A stretch of DNA of 64,000 bases from Molanna angustata. Taxonomy: Eukaryota > Arthropoda > Insecta > Trichoptera > Molannidae. Made by a program: the position numbers and the translations under genes. Within the stretch, counting starts at the first letter, position 1. Each line of letters starts with the position of its first letter. The stretch is from contig OY754986.1 of NCBI GenBank assembly GCA_963576475.1, positions 6,197,174 to 6,261,173 on the forward strand, written 5' to 3'. The notes below the pieces were generated by a model, which ran no database searches, had not been told where the DNA came from, and worked only from the letters and a program-made list of their open reading frames with translations. Positions 24,850-37,000 of this stretch are shown piece after piece.

Positions 24850-25790
24850 ATCAATTGCTGCAAACCGCTTGTCACATCCATTAGAGGTTACATTCATCAC
24901 AGATAAATACAACAATGTAAATACAAGATAAATACAACAAATACATTAATTACATAATAAAAAGTTGTTATAGGGGGAACAATATAAAACAACATAATAC
25001 AACATAATAAAAGAAAATAGAGGTAAATTAAAAAAAAAACTAGACATTAAAGAAGAAGAAAAAAATAAACAGTATTACATATTCTATTTAAACAACAAAA
25101 ATAAATAAAGCAAAGTAAAAATAAAAAAAATATAATATGTGCTAAGCATCCTTTTGAAACCATCTATAGTGTGTACATTAAATATATCAACAGCACTATA
25201 TTGGTTTCCAAGGCGATGCAATCTACGTATTGGTGAGTTAATAATAAAGTTATTTCGATGATTCTCTATATGTATAAAAAGGTGCATTTTGACGTGAAGC
25301 AAATTGATGACATTACAATAATTATTGAATCTGCAATGCCACACTAGGCAAAAAACCTGTGTCGGGTCCAATACATCTCGAGACAGTGACACTGTTTTAC
25401 TTGATGCCAACATCAATCGTATATAAAGAGTGATAGGTAATATCATAAACAACAATGGTAATAAAAAAAATATTTACAAAAAATCATAATATAAAAAATG
25501 CACTTATATAATTAGAGCAAAATAATTAAACCAACTTCTAAATTGTTTAATTTTTTTCTTTCACTTTTTACAAAAAAATAAAAAGGTATTGACTTTTCGA
25601 ACAACCCAACTTGATTATCAGCACGACTGAACACATGTAAACGTGATCAGATTAAACGTTTACATTAATAATTATTATATTTAGGATTTGTAAACTGGCT
25701 TTTCATAATTCAGGTTCATTCCAAGGGCGCTGATTGCTTTGCTGTGTTCAACTAAACAAAGCTTTTTGTCTTTTTATTTGTATCATCTCT
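24850..25790. other. No gene recognised
   Basis: A/T-rich sequence with repeated acaacataatac and aagataaatacaac motifs. The 123-codon minus frame (25084-25455) has no recognisable domain. Confidence 0.4.
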
Positions 25791-25794
25791 CTTC

Positions 25795-26095
25795 TTCTGG
25801 GTCACAATCCTAGGATTGGTCTGCACCAAACACTCGATCTTTCCACTTAACTGTTTCGTCCGCCAGTCTCTTCATCTCTTTGTAACTGCTACAGCGCACG
25901 TCACCGATTATCTGGTCTATATAGTTGTTTCTGGGGCGACCTCTACAGTTACCCCCATCAATCATTCCTTCGACGATGGTAAAAAGCAGGCCTGGGTGCC
26001 GGATGTTGTGGTCTATCCAAGTTGTTCTCTGTTGGGCAATTCTTTTCATGATTTGCCTTGTCCAACCCTACTTAGTACCTCGTCGTTGCTGATGT
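25795..26095 (-). pseudogene. RTE-like LINE C-terminal fragment (minus)
   Basis: Minus frame 26049 to 25810 reads TTWIDHNIRHPGLL, IVEGMIDGGNCRGRPRNNYI, then YKEMKRLAD and DRVFGADQS plus a stop. This is the standard C-terminal end (GKRxRGRPR...YKExKRxAxDRxxW) of RTE-like ORFs, followed by a gaagaaga tail complement at 25790. Confidence 0.75.
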
Positions 26096-26424
26096 GTATC
26101 CTATAAATTCTAAAAGACTATACTGACCAAGAATATTAAAAGAACCGTATTGGTTGTTGCCCACGCATTAATTTCTTCTTGATGTGTCCCGTTATTGAGT
26201 CACATGGTAGAAACCCTCCTGTCTTGCGCGGTGCGGAACAGGTCCTTCACACGCCTCATTCTGGTGCTTTCCCGAATGTTTCGGAGCCAGTACGTTTGCT
26301 TCCTGCCGACCCATCTACAACACTCAACCTTACCCTTTTGATTAGGTACTTAAAGTTTAAAAGATCGAGTATATCTCTCATTACGTCACCAAAATATGAA
26401 ATTGTACCAAGCTTGACTGTTGTT

Positions 26425-26785
26425 AATTGATTAATAAATATAAATTAATTATTTAATAAGTAATAAAATAATAAACATAAAATAAAAAACAAATAAATAA
26501 ATAATTATATAAAAAAATATTATGATATAAATAAATATATAATTTTATAAATAAATAATAAATATATAAATAAATTAATTAATAAAAAAGTAATGAAATA
26601 AATAAATATCTACTAACCATATAATTAATAAATAACCATATATGTAACTACATAAATTAATAATTTTATTAATGAATTGTTAAATTGTTTAATTGATTAA
26701 TAAATAAATAAAAAATTAATTAATAGATAAATTGCTAAATTAATTAATAAATAAATTAAATTATTAATAAATAAATATTGAATGA
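26425..26785. repeat. Low-complexity A/T tract, (TAAA)n-like
   Basis: Built almost only of aataaataaat and attaattaat motifs; no genes. Confidence 0.9.
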
Positions 26786-26804
26786 TGCGTTGTCAATAGA
26801 TTAA

Positions 26805-27582
26805 CAACAGACGGTCCTAGATATTATCTATAGTTCATTGGATATTCCGCTATTCTCAGTCATGAGGCCAAGGAGAAAGAACGATAGACGATCCTAGATA
26901 TTATTTATAGTTCATTGGATATTCCGCCATTCTCAGGCATAAGGCCAAGGAGAAAGAACGACAGACGATCCTAGATATTATTTTTAGTTCATTGGATATT
27001 CCGCCATTCTCAGTCATGAGGCCAAGGAGAAAGAACGACAGACGGTCCTAGATATTATCTATTGTTCATTGGATATTCCGCCATTCACAGTCATGAGGCC
27101 AAGGAGAAAGAATCACAGACGATCCTAAATATGATCTATAGTTCATTGGATATTCCGCCATTCTCAGTCATGAGGCCAAGGAGAAAGAACCACAGACGAT
27201 CCTAAATATGATCTATAGTTCATTGGATATTCCGCCATTCTCAGTCATGAGGCCAAGGAGAAAGAACGACAGACGATCCTAGATATTATCTATAGTTCAT
27301 TGGATTTTCCGCCATTCTCAGGCATGAGGCCAAGGAGAAAGAACGACAGACGATCCGAGATATTATTTTTAGTTCATTGGATATTCCGCCATTCTCAGTC
27401 ATGAGGACAAGGAGAAAGAATGATAGACGATCCAAGATATTATATATACATAGTTCATGAATATTCCGCCATTCTCAGTCATGAGGCCAAGGAGAAATAA
27501 CGACAGACGATCCTAGATATTATCTATTTATAGTTCATTAGATATTCCGCCATTCTCAGTCGTGAGGCCAAGGAGAAATAAA
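26805..27582. repeat. About 77-bp tandem repeat, 10 copies
   Basis: Units contain acagacgatcctagatatta, ttcattggatattccgcca, and ctcagtcatgaggccaagg plus agaaagaa. Ten ttccgc landmarks lie near 26848, 26926, 26998, 27076, 27155, 27232, 27307, 27385, 27467 and 27547. Variants (acggtcc/acgatcc, gtcatg/gcataa) are interleaved, suggesting local duplication of sub-blocks. Confidence 0.93.
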
Positions 27583-27584
27583 AA

Positions 27585-28320
27585 TTATACCTGATGCAAT
27601 TAAAATTTAGACATGCCCGGATTCGAATTGACGTCGTTAAATATTCCTTTTCCAACAATTCATAAAAATGCAAAGTTCAAATTTTTTATCCAATTTTGTT
27701 CGAAATTTTTATTGTGTTTTTTCATCTTTCGGTTAAATATTATGTAAGAAGAGGGGGATGTTAAAATGAAATTTATTTTTAGATATTTACTACCAGCATG
27801 ACTGAATAGAATTGGTAAATTTTCATCCACGTGTTATACATATGTAATATATAATATATTATAATGTTGGAAGGTACATAGTATGTACATAGGTAGTTTT
27901 TATGTACCACCAGTTTAATAATATTTCCCCCCTGGTTAAGCCTCGACCGTGTGGAAAGCGATAAAATTTATACCTACCGAACAAAGCCGAATTTTAACGA
28001 ACGCAACCCGAACGCAACCCGAACGCACAAACCTGAAAGTATTGCTTAATTGTACCTACATAAGATGTGTTATACCCATTTATATTTTTTATTTAAGCCA
28101 TAGTTTGTTGAATTTTTAATTTATATATTATGTATATTAATTAATAATATTAATTCATGTTATATTTTTTACATAAAACATTCTATCATGTTTATTTTCC
28201 AAATAATTAGATAATATACCTACCTACTCTTCTGAACTTTTTCATTTGTATGTTTAAAATTATTAACTTATGTTTTAAAAAAAATGCAATTGTTAAATAT
28301 ATTACCTAGTTTATAACTTG
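27585..28320. other. No gene recognised
   Basis: AT-rich; a direct repeat gaacgcaacccgaacgcaac occurs near 27997-28025. Confidence 0.45.
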
Positions 28321-28324
28321 TTTC

Positions 28325-28700
28325 ATATAATATACATACATACATACATACTATCACGCCATGTCCCTTGCGGGGTAGGCAGAGAGAACCGAACGCCACA
28401 TTTTTCTATCCTGGCACGCATCTCTCGCCTCGTCCACATTCATGCATCGTCTCATACACGTTCGTCTATTGCTCACACTTCTAACATTTCCGTCTTTCAA
28501 AATATCGTTCACATGGTCGTGCCATCCCTCTCTTGGACGTCCCCGACCTCTCATTCCATTCCTTTCCGCTCTGTATATTTTCTTCGTCAGGCGCTCCTCA
28601 TTCATTCTCCCCATGTGACCAAACCATCTCAATGTGTTCACTTTCATTCTAGTAATGACATCTTTCTTCATCTTACATTCAATATACCTACTGTAAATCT
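28325..28700 (-). pseudogene. RTE-like LINE 3' fragment (minus), (TATG)n tail
   Basis: Minus frame 28671 to 28354: MKVNTLRWFGHMGRMNEERL, then IYRAERNGMRGRGRPREGW, VNDILKDGNVRS, RRTCMRRCMNVDEARDAC and WRSVLSAYPARDMA plus a stop. It is the last part of an RTE-like ORF and the 3' tail is (GTAT)n on the minus strand. It is the best-preserved copy of the family seen at 5435, 37025 and 62585 (minus) and at 57745 (plus). Confidence 0.85.
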
Positions 28701-28704
28701 GTAA

Positions 28705-29250
28705 CCGGCTTAGAATAGTGCTTCCACTCTTTTCTATTATTGTTTTCGAGTGTCCCGTAAGAGCCGGGTAATCGAAAATACAACAGGCAACAATAACATC
28801 TCACATAGTTCAGCAATGAGGTTCACCACCCATTCTGAATATAGTGCCTATTTAGGTGAGACGAGACTGGTGTGTGGGTATACACAGATATGTTGTGCTC
28901 TTTTTATAAGGCAATGCACACCCGCACACCTTTCGCTGGTTACATATTTACAGCTGGCTGGATATGCCGTGATGAATGAATGAATGAATGAATGAGTACA
29001 TATGTAATGTAAACTGTTGTTTCTGTAAATCAATAAATAAAATGGAATATAATTAAAAATAGATAATAATTTATTTTAACTTTTTTGCGAACTTCCACTA
29101 TTTGAAAGATATACCTCGATATATATATATGAAGAAAGAAAAATTAATGACAAAAAATCTTAAAAGGATCCTTAGGTTTAAAAGGTCAAATACCTAATAA
29201 CTATGTAAAAAAACATGAATGACATTCGTTTTATATGAATGTTAGATCCT
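28705..29250. other. Intron, no gene recognised
   Basis: Includes a gaatgaatgaatgaatgagt microsatellite near 28975 and a polyadenylation-like aataaa at 29033. The immediate downstream side of the neuroligin exon (29250-29253) is the splice donor. Confidence 0.5.
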
Positions 29251-29252
29251 AC

Positions 29253-29470
29253 CTTGGATTGGAGTGTAGATGTTCATATAGAGGCAGTCCTCACTCTGAT
29301 TTCTCAGGTATGGAAGAAGCCTCTTCAAGTACTCCAAACGGCCCTTGGGCATTCGTTCGAGGGCCGCTGTTTCGTTCTTGATGTCAGGAAGCTTCTGAGG
29401 GCACGCAGGTCCGGGACTGTCCGATATCCTTATGCCTTCCCAAGGAGAGGGAGTCCGGGTTGGACTGAAT
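29253..29470 (-). CDS. Nlg: Neuroligin, second coding exon
   Basis: This exon encodes 72 codons of the cholinesterase-like adhesion domain of a neuroligin, a postsynaptic membrane protein that binds neurexin. Visible motifs: FSPTRTPSPWEGIRISD, PACPQKLPDI, MPKGRLEYLKRLLPYLRNQ and SEDCLYMNIYTP. The two cysteines (in PACP and EDCLY) correspond to the first disulfide loop of the esterase fold. The acceptor is a T-run followed by CAG (AG at 29472-29471) and the donor is CAAG|GTAGGA (GT at 29252-29251). The first base, A, completes the Arg codon begun by AG at 59423-59422, so exon order and phase agree across the 30 kb gap. It ends after one base of the next codon. No premature stop. No downstream exon was found in this window. 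Insects have several neuroligins and I cannot tell which paralogue this is. Confidence 0.93.
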
Positions 29471-29869
29471 CTGAAAAAAAAAATCATGGAGAATATTAAT
29501 TTACTAAATACCTTCACAGATAAATTCAAAGACTTATTTGTATACCTAATGTGATTGAATATTTATAAAAACGAGTGGGTTGTGACCAATACTCCACATC
29601 ATAGTAAATGTTCATTTTTTCTTCTTGAAAGGATGACAATCTCTAAATGCATTTTTATGAAGTATATTTCTATTAGATTCTTAAAATAAATATAAGAATC
29701 CCAGAGGGCAAAAGTTTTCACAATACACCATACACACAAAATCATTGTCACGAAATTCATAGTATGTATTTTCTACATAATACCTGCTATTAGAAATTTT
29801 AAGTAAAATTGCATTACTAGCAAGATGAGCATGTATGAGACAGTATATCAATGTTGATGATGTGATGTA

Positions 29870-29965
29870 TGTGTCAAGATAGAAGAATGCGGTGTTCGGT
29901 TCTCACTGCCTACCCCGAAATCTGCCTACTGCCTATCTCGAGAAAGAAAGAAGTGGAGAGTAAAA
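29870..29965 (+). pseudogene. LINE scrap (RTE-like 3' end)
   Basis: Contains atagaagaatgcggtgttcg then tctcactgcctacccc, the plus-strand version of the 3' end of the RTE-like family at 28325-28400. Less than 100 bp remain. Confidence 0.5.
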
Positions 29966-30057
29966 AATACACTTGTCTATAGAGACACATACAATATCAA
30001 TATGAAGTTGATCATTCAATTTTCCCTTACAGAAGCAATTTTACTTCTGTTATATAA

Positions 30058-30195
30058 TCGAATATTTTTATTATTGCATATGCGCAAACATTGGATGACA
30101 GGTCGTAAGCCCTGTAGGTGCCTTGATTTCTCGGTTCTCCTACAGTAAATATTCCAACCTCGTCTCTATTGAGATAATTAAAAATCTGTTATATA
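30058..30195 (-). mobile_element. MITE family M1, copy c (partial)
   Basis: Starts tcgaatatttttattattgc, identical to the left end of the foldback at 39459. It then jumps into acaggtcgtaagccctgtag, ctcctacagtaaatattcc and cctcgtctctattgagataa, i.e. the right arm only. It looks like a deletion derivative of the 39459 element. Confidence 0.75.
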
Positions 30196-30199
30196 TATT

Positions 30200-31530
30200 T
30201 TTCATAGAAATATGAAATTTATTTCACATTGATAATTGGCAAACCATAGATTTTATTTCTTTAAATTTCGACAATCCTTTAATGCATTTTTGATGAGTAT
30301 ATTTTTGTTTTTTCAAAATTTCAATTAGTATAAAAATACCTCAATTTTCCAGACCGTGAGAGCATTTTGAAAATTTGAACAGATGAAATCATAGAGAAGA
30401 AATTAACGGATATCTATGGAAAACTAGTCAGCTCTAGGTCTATACACATTACACATATGATGTTAATATGAAGTCGATTGGACTTATAGTTTGGACTGAA
30501 GAGAGGACACAAAAAGGATAATCCGTATGCCGAACGCAGTACGCCATACGTCGTACGCCGCGTAGACCATACATACAAACACATCACGACGAAACTCACA
30601 CTGTGCAATCTCTACATGATACCCGTCGAGAAATTGATGCAATAAAAATACGCTTAAAAATTGTGAAATCATGATTCTCCACTATTCCATAGTGTGGAGA
30701 GTAAAATATCTTTATATGAAAAAATTTAAAAAGTTGTTTTTTTATTTGTGATATTCATGATCTTACACTTTTACTCAATCTTGAGCAAATAAAACAAGCA
30801 CACACACTCGTTTTTGATAAAGTTATGTTGAATTTTAAGATCGTTCAATAGCAATTTCAAAATTTTTAATATAATTAAGAAATATATTAAAATTACAAAA
30901 ATTGTTTATTTTTATAAATGTAAATCTTTATTATATTATCAAGTAAAACAAAGTAATAATTGACATATTTGTTTTTCAGTATTTATGAATTATGATTAAT
31001 TAATTATTGATTATTAATTAATTAAACTTGATTAAGAATTATGTATTCGAATAAAATAAAACGAATCAATCACGGCGATAAAATAAATAAAATCACGGCG
31101 TTTCATGTCCATAGCTAACATAAAACAGATTTATCAAGTCAAAATATATGTCAACAAAATAAGTCCTGACACGATTTGACATTTCAAAACCATAGAGATG
31201 AACTCATTGATCAATGTAGTCTGATGTGTAGATGTAGGTATTGGATAATACTCGCATGAGTCCCATATGAAATTGAAACATACATTTAATGTTTTTTTAA
31301 TTGCTAATGGTATTTTGCCTCATGTATTAAAACTATTGAAATTCAATATAAAACCGAGAAATCCATTTATAAAAAAATATTTATTAAAATATGTTTATAG
31401 AGATAAAGGATATGAAGGATTAATGGAGACGTGGATGAGAAGTATGAAAAAGAGATAAATCTGAAACGAAAAGAAGGATATGGCTTTTAAAATCGAAAAA
31501 AATAATTAAAAAAAGAAGACATGATGGATT
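30200..31530. other. Intron, no gene recognised
   Basis: AT-rich. The short frame at 31267-31458 contains no domain I recognise. Confidence 0.45.
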
Positions 31531-31533
31531 GAA

Positions 31534-31880
31534 GTATTTGGCAGTTTTCGATTCTTTTTTCCTATGTCATCAATTAAAAAAAAAAAGAAGACATGTGATA
31601 GATGTTTTTGGCGGTTTTCGATTCTTTTTTCTTACGTCATCATTTTTAAAAAAGAAGACTTGTGATAGATGTTTTTGTCGGTTTTCAATTCTTTTTTCCT
31701 ACGTCATCAATTTAAAAAAAAGAATACTTGTGATAGATGTTTTTGGTGGTTTTCAATTTTTTTTCTACGTCATCAATTTTAGAAAAAGAAGACTTGTGAT
31801 AAATTAAAAAAAAAATAAAAAAAAAAAAAAGGTTTTTGGTGGTTTTCGATTCTTTTTTCCTACGTCATCAATTTTTATTG
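31534..31880. repeat. About 68-bp tandem repeat, 5 copies
   Basis: Units contain ggttttcgattcttttttcc, tacgtcatcaattt and aaaaaagaagacttgtgata. The copies differ in A-run length and by several substitutions; the last unit is preceded by an expanded A tract (31806-31830). Confidence 0.88.
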
Positions 31881-32504
31881 TTATGAATTTTGGTACGTTT
31901 AATTGGTTGTACCTATTATGTTTTTTAAGGAAGGTTCTGTTTACGACTTTGTTATAAAAAAAAACTTATTTGTTTATAACCTTATAAAAATATAACCTTT
32001 ATAACCTTAATAAAAAGTCTGTTCCACTTAAATTTCTTGGAATCTTATAATCTTCACAAACAAGTAGGTACCTACCTAGAATAGATATATTTTTTTTGTA
32101 ATACTCTTCTCTAAGATACGCTCGGAACAATTAAATACCTTGTAGATTTTAACAAATTTGCTGAGGAATTTTCATTAACAAGTTTAATATAAATAAATTG
32201 ATGTTGTGATGAAATTGGAATGTTACCTGTGAAATAAAAGCTAGATGGTATATGTAGGTAGGTACTGGCAACAATAATTATTATTTTACTTCAACTTTGC
32301 ATAAGTCTGATAATTCAAAAGCTTAGAAATTAATATAAGTTTTCGGCGAATGAATTTATTTTCTTGTCTTTCAACTTCAAACAACCCGTGGGGGGCCAGG
32401 TGTGCCCGAAGCCCGGGCCGCTGTACAAAATTATTTAAAATATCATTAAGTTTTAAAAAATTAAATAACTTTTGTATCCAAATTTTTTTATACTAGCGTA
32501 CACG

Positions 32505-32678
32505 AAAACGTGGATTTTTTCCGTCAGGGGTCAACAATATTTTGAACATCTCAGTGGAGACAAAGTCAGATCATTATAAGAGGACCTGAAACTCAAGGCA
32601 CCTAAAGCGATTATGACCTGACATCGGTCGATCTAGGCTGTCTTTATGCGCTTGCGCAACGTTTACTAATTATGCCTT
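32505..32678 (+). mobile_element. MITE family M1, copy d, left part
   Basis: Reads ggattttttccgtcaggggtc, acatctcagtggagacaaag, ctcaaggcacctaaagcg and cgcaacgtttactaattatg up to the cctt at 32675-32678, where an LTR interrupts it. It resumes at 33078. Confidence 0.8.
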
Positions 32679-33077
32679 TGTGGGGCCTCAAAGGACCACA
32701 GATAACGACTGCGCAGCCGTTATGCGCATTGCATCTGCGCAGGCGCAGACCACCAGTTCGAGCTGCCGACTGTTGCAAGATTGCTAGAACATTCGTGTTG
32801 GAACTCCCTTTACGCCGAGTCGTTTTGTACGGACCACGCTGCAGTACTTCGTTCCGACGACCGTCGATCTATATACATATAATCGATTCAAAGTAATATT
32901 TTAAGTTGTAATTGTTTTTGGAAATAAAACTGTAAGTTTATTCATTTCTTTCATTTTATATTTAAATTCCTTACATAATATCTATTCTGAATTGGTGCAT
33001 TTAAGTAGAACATAAAACGTGGATTGGGTTTATACGGGTTCGATGCCGTATGTATAAACCCATAAATAATACCCACA
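32679..33077. mobile_element. Solo LTR, 399 bp, nested in a MITE
   Basis: Begins TGTGGGGCC and ends ACCCACA, so the termini are short inverted repeats of the TG...CA type. It is flanked by a 4 bp duplication cctt (32675-32678 and 33078-33081). The interrupted M1 MITE reads continuously across the join (tatgcctt|cttattggg), as in other M1 copies. A polyadenylation signal aataaa is at about 32922 and a GC-rich region is at 32690-32860. No internal retrotransposon sequence is present, which indicates LTR-LTR recombination. A 4 bp duplication fits Gypsy-type elements better than BEL (usually 5), but the superfamily is not proven. Confidence 0.85.
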
Positions 33078-33810
33078 CCTTCTTATTGGGTTCCCTATCG
33101 ATCCAATTTTTGTAACAATTGGCGGAACATCCCTATGATGTCCGTGTATCCTTTACTTCACACCATTTCTACCAACGCAAGCTGAAGTTATAGTTATCCC
33201 CACCTACGCTCACCATTCGGGATTATTTCCAGTGCCGTGGCTTGACGTATCGCGAATTCTCCTCGACATTTTTATAATGTATTAATTTAATATCCTTATT
33301 ATTGAACCACTAAAATGTAACCTTAATTGAAATTAATACTTTCGGAGTGAGTACATACTATCTTTCATTATTTAAATTATCATTTATCCCAATATGTATT
33401 ATTTATAGTATATCTAATAAAGAGAGATGAGTTTTGACAATACATACTTTCAAACACGCAAATAATCTTCTGATAAAAATTACTTAATCACAATAATCAT
33501 ATAATAAAAAACACATCTCCAAACAAGAAAATCTATTCGTTTGAAAATAAGCTGTAACATATCGCCATCTACATACGAAGTATCGAAGAAACTTTTTTTG
33601 TAACGCCACCTGTTGAGAAATTGGTTTGTGAACAATGGAATCAACAGTCCTTATACATAAAGTGACAATGTTTTCGCACAGATGTCAACCCTGAACCGCG
33701 CCAGAATTATTAGTTCATTTATGGGATGTTTTCTTACTTGCTTATACTAATGTGTATGTAAATCGAATAATTTTTAAGTTGCATTTAGGCAAACATTTGA
33801 TGATTATGAA
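33078..33810 (+). mobile_element. MITE family M1, copy d, right part
   Basis: Resumes ccttcttattgggttcccta. The outer block shared with copy a (tcaacagtccttatacataa, cacagatgtcaaccctgaac, atgtgtatgtaaatcgaata) appears only at 33630-33790; 33110-33600 is additional sequence not seen in copy a. Confidence 0.6.
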
Positions 33811-33814
33811 AGCG

Positions 33815-34570
33815 TTGACTACACACAGAGTAAAAAATTCAATATTAAAAATGAAATAGTTGATAATAGGTTTATTTATTGTTTAAGTTAACGCTTTATA
33901 TTATTTAAAAAACCCCGGCGAACTGTAGCTGACATGTCTTACTTATATAAGTTGGTGAACTGTATAACTGATTCTAGTAAGTTATTATCTAAATTAAACT
34001 TTCATGCACCAAATAGGCTTACTAGAAAGACTCATACATTTAGGCCACCTAATTGTAGTACTAATTATGCTCAGAGCTCCTACATATATAGGTAGAACGT
34101 GTTGTAACTATAACGCGTTCTTTAATGAAATAGACCTTTTCAATAACTCCTTAAACGGATTTATGTAAATGTTCAATTTCTAGGTCACTGCTTCGCTGTT
34201 AGGTGGTGTACGTGTGTTCCCCTTTTCCTATTTTCCTTCATTTCTTTCCTACTCCCTTCCTCAAAACTACTTATTTTTGTAAATTTAATAACGATAATAT
34301 TTGTAAACTTAATTGGTTCATATGTCATATTATGTATGTTAGTAAAATAAGTAAATTTAACAATTTGTTTACATAATAAATAAAAAATAAATAAATAAAA
34401 TAAAAAAACCAAATATTTACTAAGAAATTAATTATATTGATATTTTTTTATATTTTGGTAATTTGAATGATTTAATATAAGCTGAAAAAACTATCGCCAT
34501 CTATGAAATGATGAAGGTTTTATTTGTGTAAAACAATCCATAGTTGGTATTGATCTACGCAAGTACCTAT
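33815..34570. other. No gene recognised
   Basis: AT-rich; an aataaataaataaaataaaa run near 34377. Confidence 0.4.
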
Positions 34571-34573
34571 TTA

Positions 34574-34790
34574 GACCTGTGGCAGTCCACTTTTAGAAAA
34601 TTCTTTCGAGCGCGCGCCTAGCAATAACAAGTATATTTGTCTATCGAACATTCCTACCGCGGTTTATTGTCGCACGCTCGACACCGAGGGCGACGAACTC
34701 GGCCTAGCGATAAACAAATTAATATACCTATTTTTTATTTGCTAGGCGCGCGCTCGAAAGAAATTTCTAGAAGTAGTCTGCCACAGACCC
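34574..34790. mobile_element. 217-bp MITE with TTA target duplication
   Basis: Terminal inverted repeats: left gacctgtggcagtccactt...ttctttcgagcgcgcgccta, right taggcgcgcgctcgaaagaa...tgccacagaccc. TTA flanks both sides (34571-34573 and 34791-34793), as for PIF/Harbinger-type MITEs. Unrelated in sequence to the 12492 MITE apart from the TTA duplication. Confidence 0.83.
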
Positions 34791-34799
34791 TTATAATAA

Positions 34800-35400
34800 G
34801 AACCTACCTTACACAGTTTTACTTTATCGGTGGTTTCATTGAGTTCCAAGAAAACAATCCTTTAAAAAAAAATAGAAATATTTTACTAAGAGCATTTCTT
34901 CGGGGCTAATGAAAATGTACATATTTCAACAAGAATTCAATCTGAACTCGTCAAAATAAATTTGCGAATTTTGAATACCTTCAATATTGTTGAGAATTCG
35001 GCGAAATCACGATTGAATTGAACTCCCCTAATGAATCGTATGTGGATATGTGCTGTTTCTTAACACACTCGTGGAAATTGAACAAAGAAACTTCCTCTCG
35101 TAATGAGAGGAAAGATTTGATAAAGGAATTTGTCTAGAGTAGAAGAAATTATATAAGCAAGTATTTAATCAAATACACATGTACCAAATTTTACAAACTC
35201 TGACATAATTATTGTAGGTGTATCACAATTTTCTCAGAAACATTATTCTTTTGAACGTTCAAAAACATTATTTCGCAAAAGTCTTATTCAGAAAAGTCTT
35301 ATTCAGAAAAGAAGACGGAGTGATTGTCAAAACATTTGAATATATTAATTAGTATAAGAAACTTTCATTTTTGATAAAACATTATTTGAGACGTAGATAT
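34800..35400. other. No gene recognised
   Basis: AT-rich sequence with a small direct repeat agtcttattcagaaaagtct near 35279. Confidence 0.4.
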
Positions 35401-35407
35401 AACTAAG

Positions 35408-35500
35408 CTGTCCCCACATGTCGGATGTCGGGACACGATTTTTTATCGTGTGTCGTGCTTCTGTTACCGCTTGTCGGATGTCGGGACACGATTTTATAAA
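35408..35500. repeat. Direct repeat containing tgtcggatgtcgggacacga
   Basis: The 20-mer tgtcggatgtcgggacacga followed by ttttt occurs at 35419 and again at 35475. A loosely inverted counterpart (cgacacacgacaagtgggaa) is at 36535, so this may be one end of a roughly 1.1 kb non-autonomous transposon; the match is weak. Confidence 0.4.
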
Positions 35501-35564
35501 AGTAGGTGGAGCCAATATTCGCCAATATACGAGGCGACCGTGCGCAATGGACTTCGACGAATCT

Positions 35565-35925
35565 TTGATTCTTCTTCTTCTTCAGCCTATTTCCGTCCAC
35601 TCCTGAACGAAGGCCTCCTCCATTTGACTCCACGTCGTCCTGTCCTATGCAGTTTGCATCCAGGATGTGCCAGCATATCTTGATATATCGTCTCTCCATC
35701 GCAGCTGCGGCCGCCCCACTCCTCTCTCTGTCATACGAGGTCTCCAAGTCAGCACTCTCTTAGTCCACTTCTCGTCCGAGCTTCTGGCTACGTGTCCCGC
35801 CCATTTCCATTTCAGAGTCGCCACACGGTGGATTATATCTGTTAATCTTTGATTATAAGCAAATATTTTTAATTGCTTATTTTTTGTGATATATTGATGT
35901 TGCGCCTTGTATCCAGGCAATATGT
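35565..35925 (-). pseudogene. RTE-like LINE 3' fragment (minus)
   Basis: Minus frame 35920 to 35645: VATLKWKWAGHVARSSDEKW, then RVLTWRPRM and GVGRPQLRWRDDI, the C-terminus of an RTE-like ORF, with a gaagaagaagaa tail at 35570-35580. This GH-A-R/GRPQxRWxDDI type is distinct from the families at 7044 and 28325. Confidence 0.8.
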
Positions 35926-35929
35926 ATAG

Positions 35930-36785
35930 CGGTTTACGAGATTGTACGAATAGGGTATTCGGCCATCTTTGGTTATGAATATAGGAAGGAATGTATGTGT
36001 TTTGTTCGTGGCTATTTATCTACCATAGTGCTCTCGCGCTGTGGTTCAATTTATAAACTAATTATTGGTTCTTCACTCTTGTATATATCAATTTACTCTA
36101 ATTTAAAATTAACTGTGTAATTGTTAAACGCGTGTTAATTTAATATATATGTGTACTAAACCTACCAGATATCCACATTTTTGATGTAATTTAATGTTTT
36201 GTTTCAAAGGATAACTCTTTCATGGACTAATGCGATCAAGTCGTCAGAATTTGTAGCATTCTCCTTTATTGTAAAATATAAACAACTGTAAAAAAAAAAT
36301 ACAGCACACACGCTACCATGATGTCACAACGAAGGGTGATCGGAAGATATTGTCGTGCACGACATCCGGCAAATGTGAACAGCGTCTTACAAGCGACACA
36401 GAACACGATTTCTGCCGTGCGTGTGGCTCTGGCAAAACACACGACAATTTTTGAAAATCGCTATCGGATTAATGTGAACAGCTTCATTCAAAATGTACAT
36501 ATTGCCACTAGATCACACAAAATTTTGTCGTACCCGACACACGACAAGTGGGAACGGGCACTTATACGAACCAATCAATAAATTATTTTGCCTAACAAAT
36601 ATGATATTGTTAACCCATATTATAAATTAATTTGTCTCTTTCGCTAGCTTAAAATTTGGCCATCGATTTATCTCAGCCACTGGTAATGTTTAGAAATCGT
36701 TTATTCGTCAATTGTTAGAAAAAGGTAATATTATATTTATTGGAAAAAAATACAAATTTCCTTTATTTAAGACACCACTTCATAA
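35930..36785. other. No gene recognised
   Basis: The open frame 36318-36581 lies in sequence related by inverted repeat to 35408 and has no domain. Confidence 0.4.
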
Positions 36786-36789
36786 TGGG

Positions 36790-37000
36790 GACCGTAGTTG
36801 ATCCAGCACGTAGAGGGTGTCAACATGAGGAAGAAACCACCTCACATGCGATCTGTAAATGTCCAGTATTAATGGAAGCCAGACACAAACACCTTAGGGC
36901 ATAAACCTACATTAAGACCAAAGGACTTGAAGGGTATGGCAACTAGCAGAATTCTGGGATTGATTGAAGAGATTAAGCTGATATTTAGATGAACCAATTA
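36790..37000 (+). pseudogene. LINE C-terminal remnant
   Basis: Reads DPARRGCQHEEETTSHAICK then CPVLMEARHKHL, a C..H...C end typical of insect LINE ORF2 proteins, followed by stops. Confidence 0.5.

Noticed and set aside
35408..36560. A single 1.1-kb DNA transposon with inverted ends
   Set aside because: The end similarity (tgtccccacatgtcg versus the complement of cgacaagtgggaacgggca) is too weak and no duplication could be defined; left as a possible repeat only.
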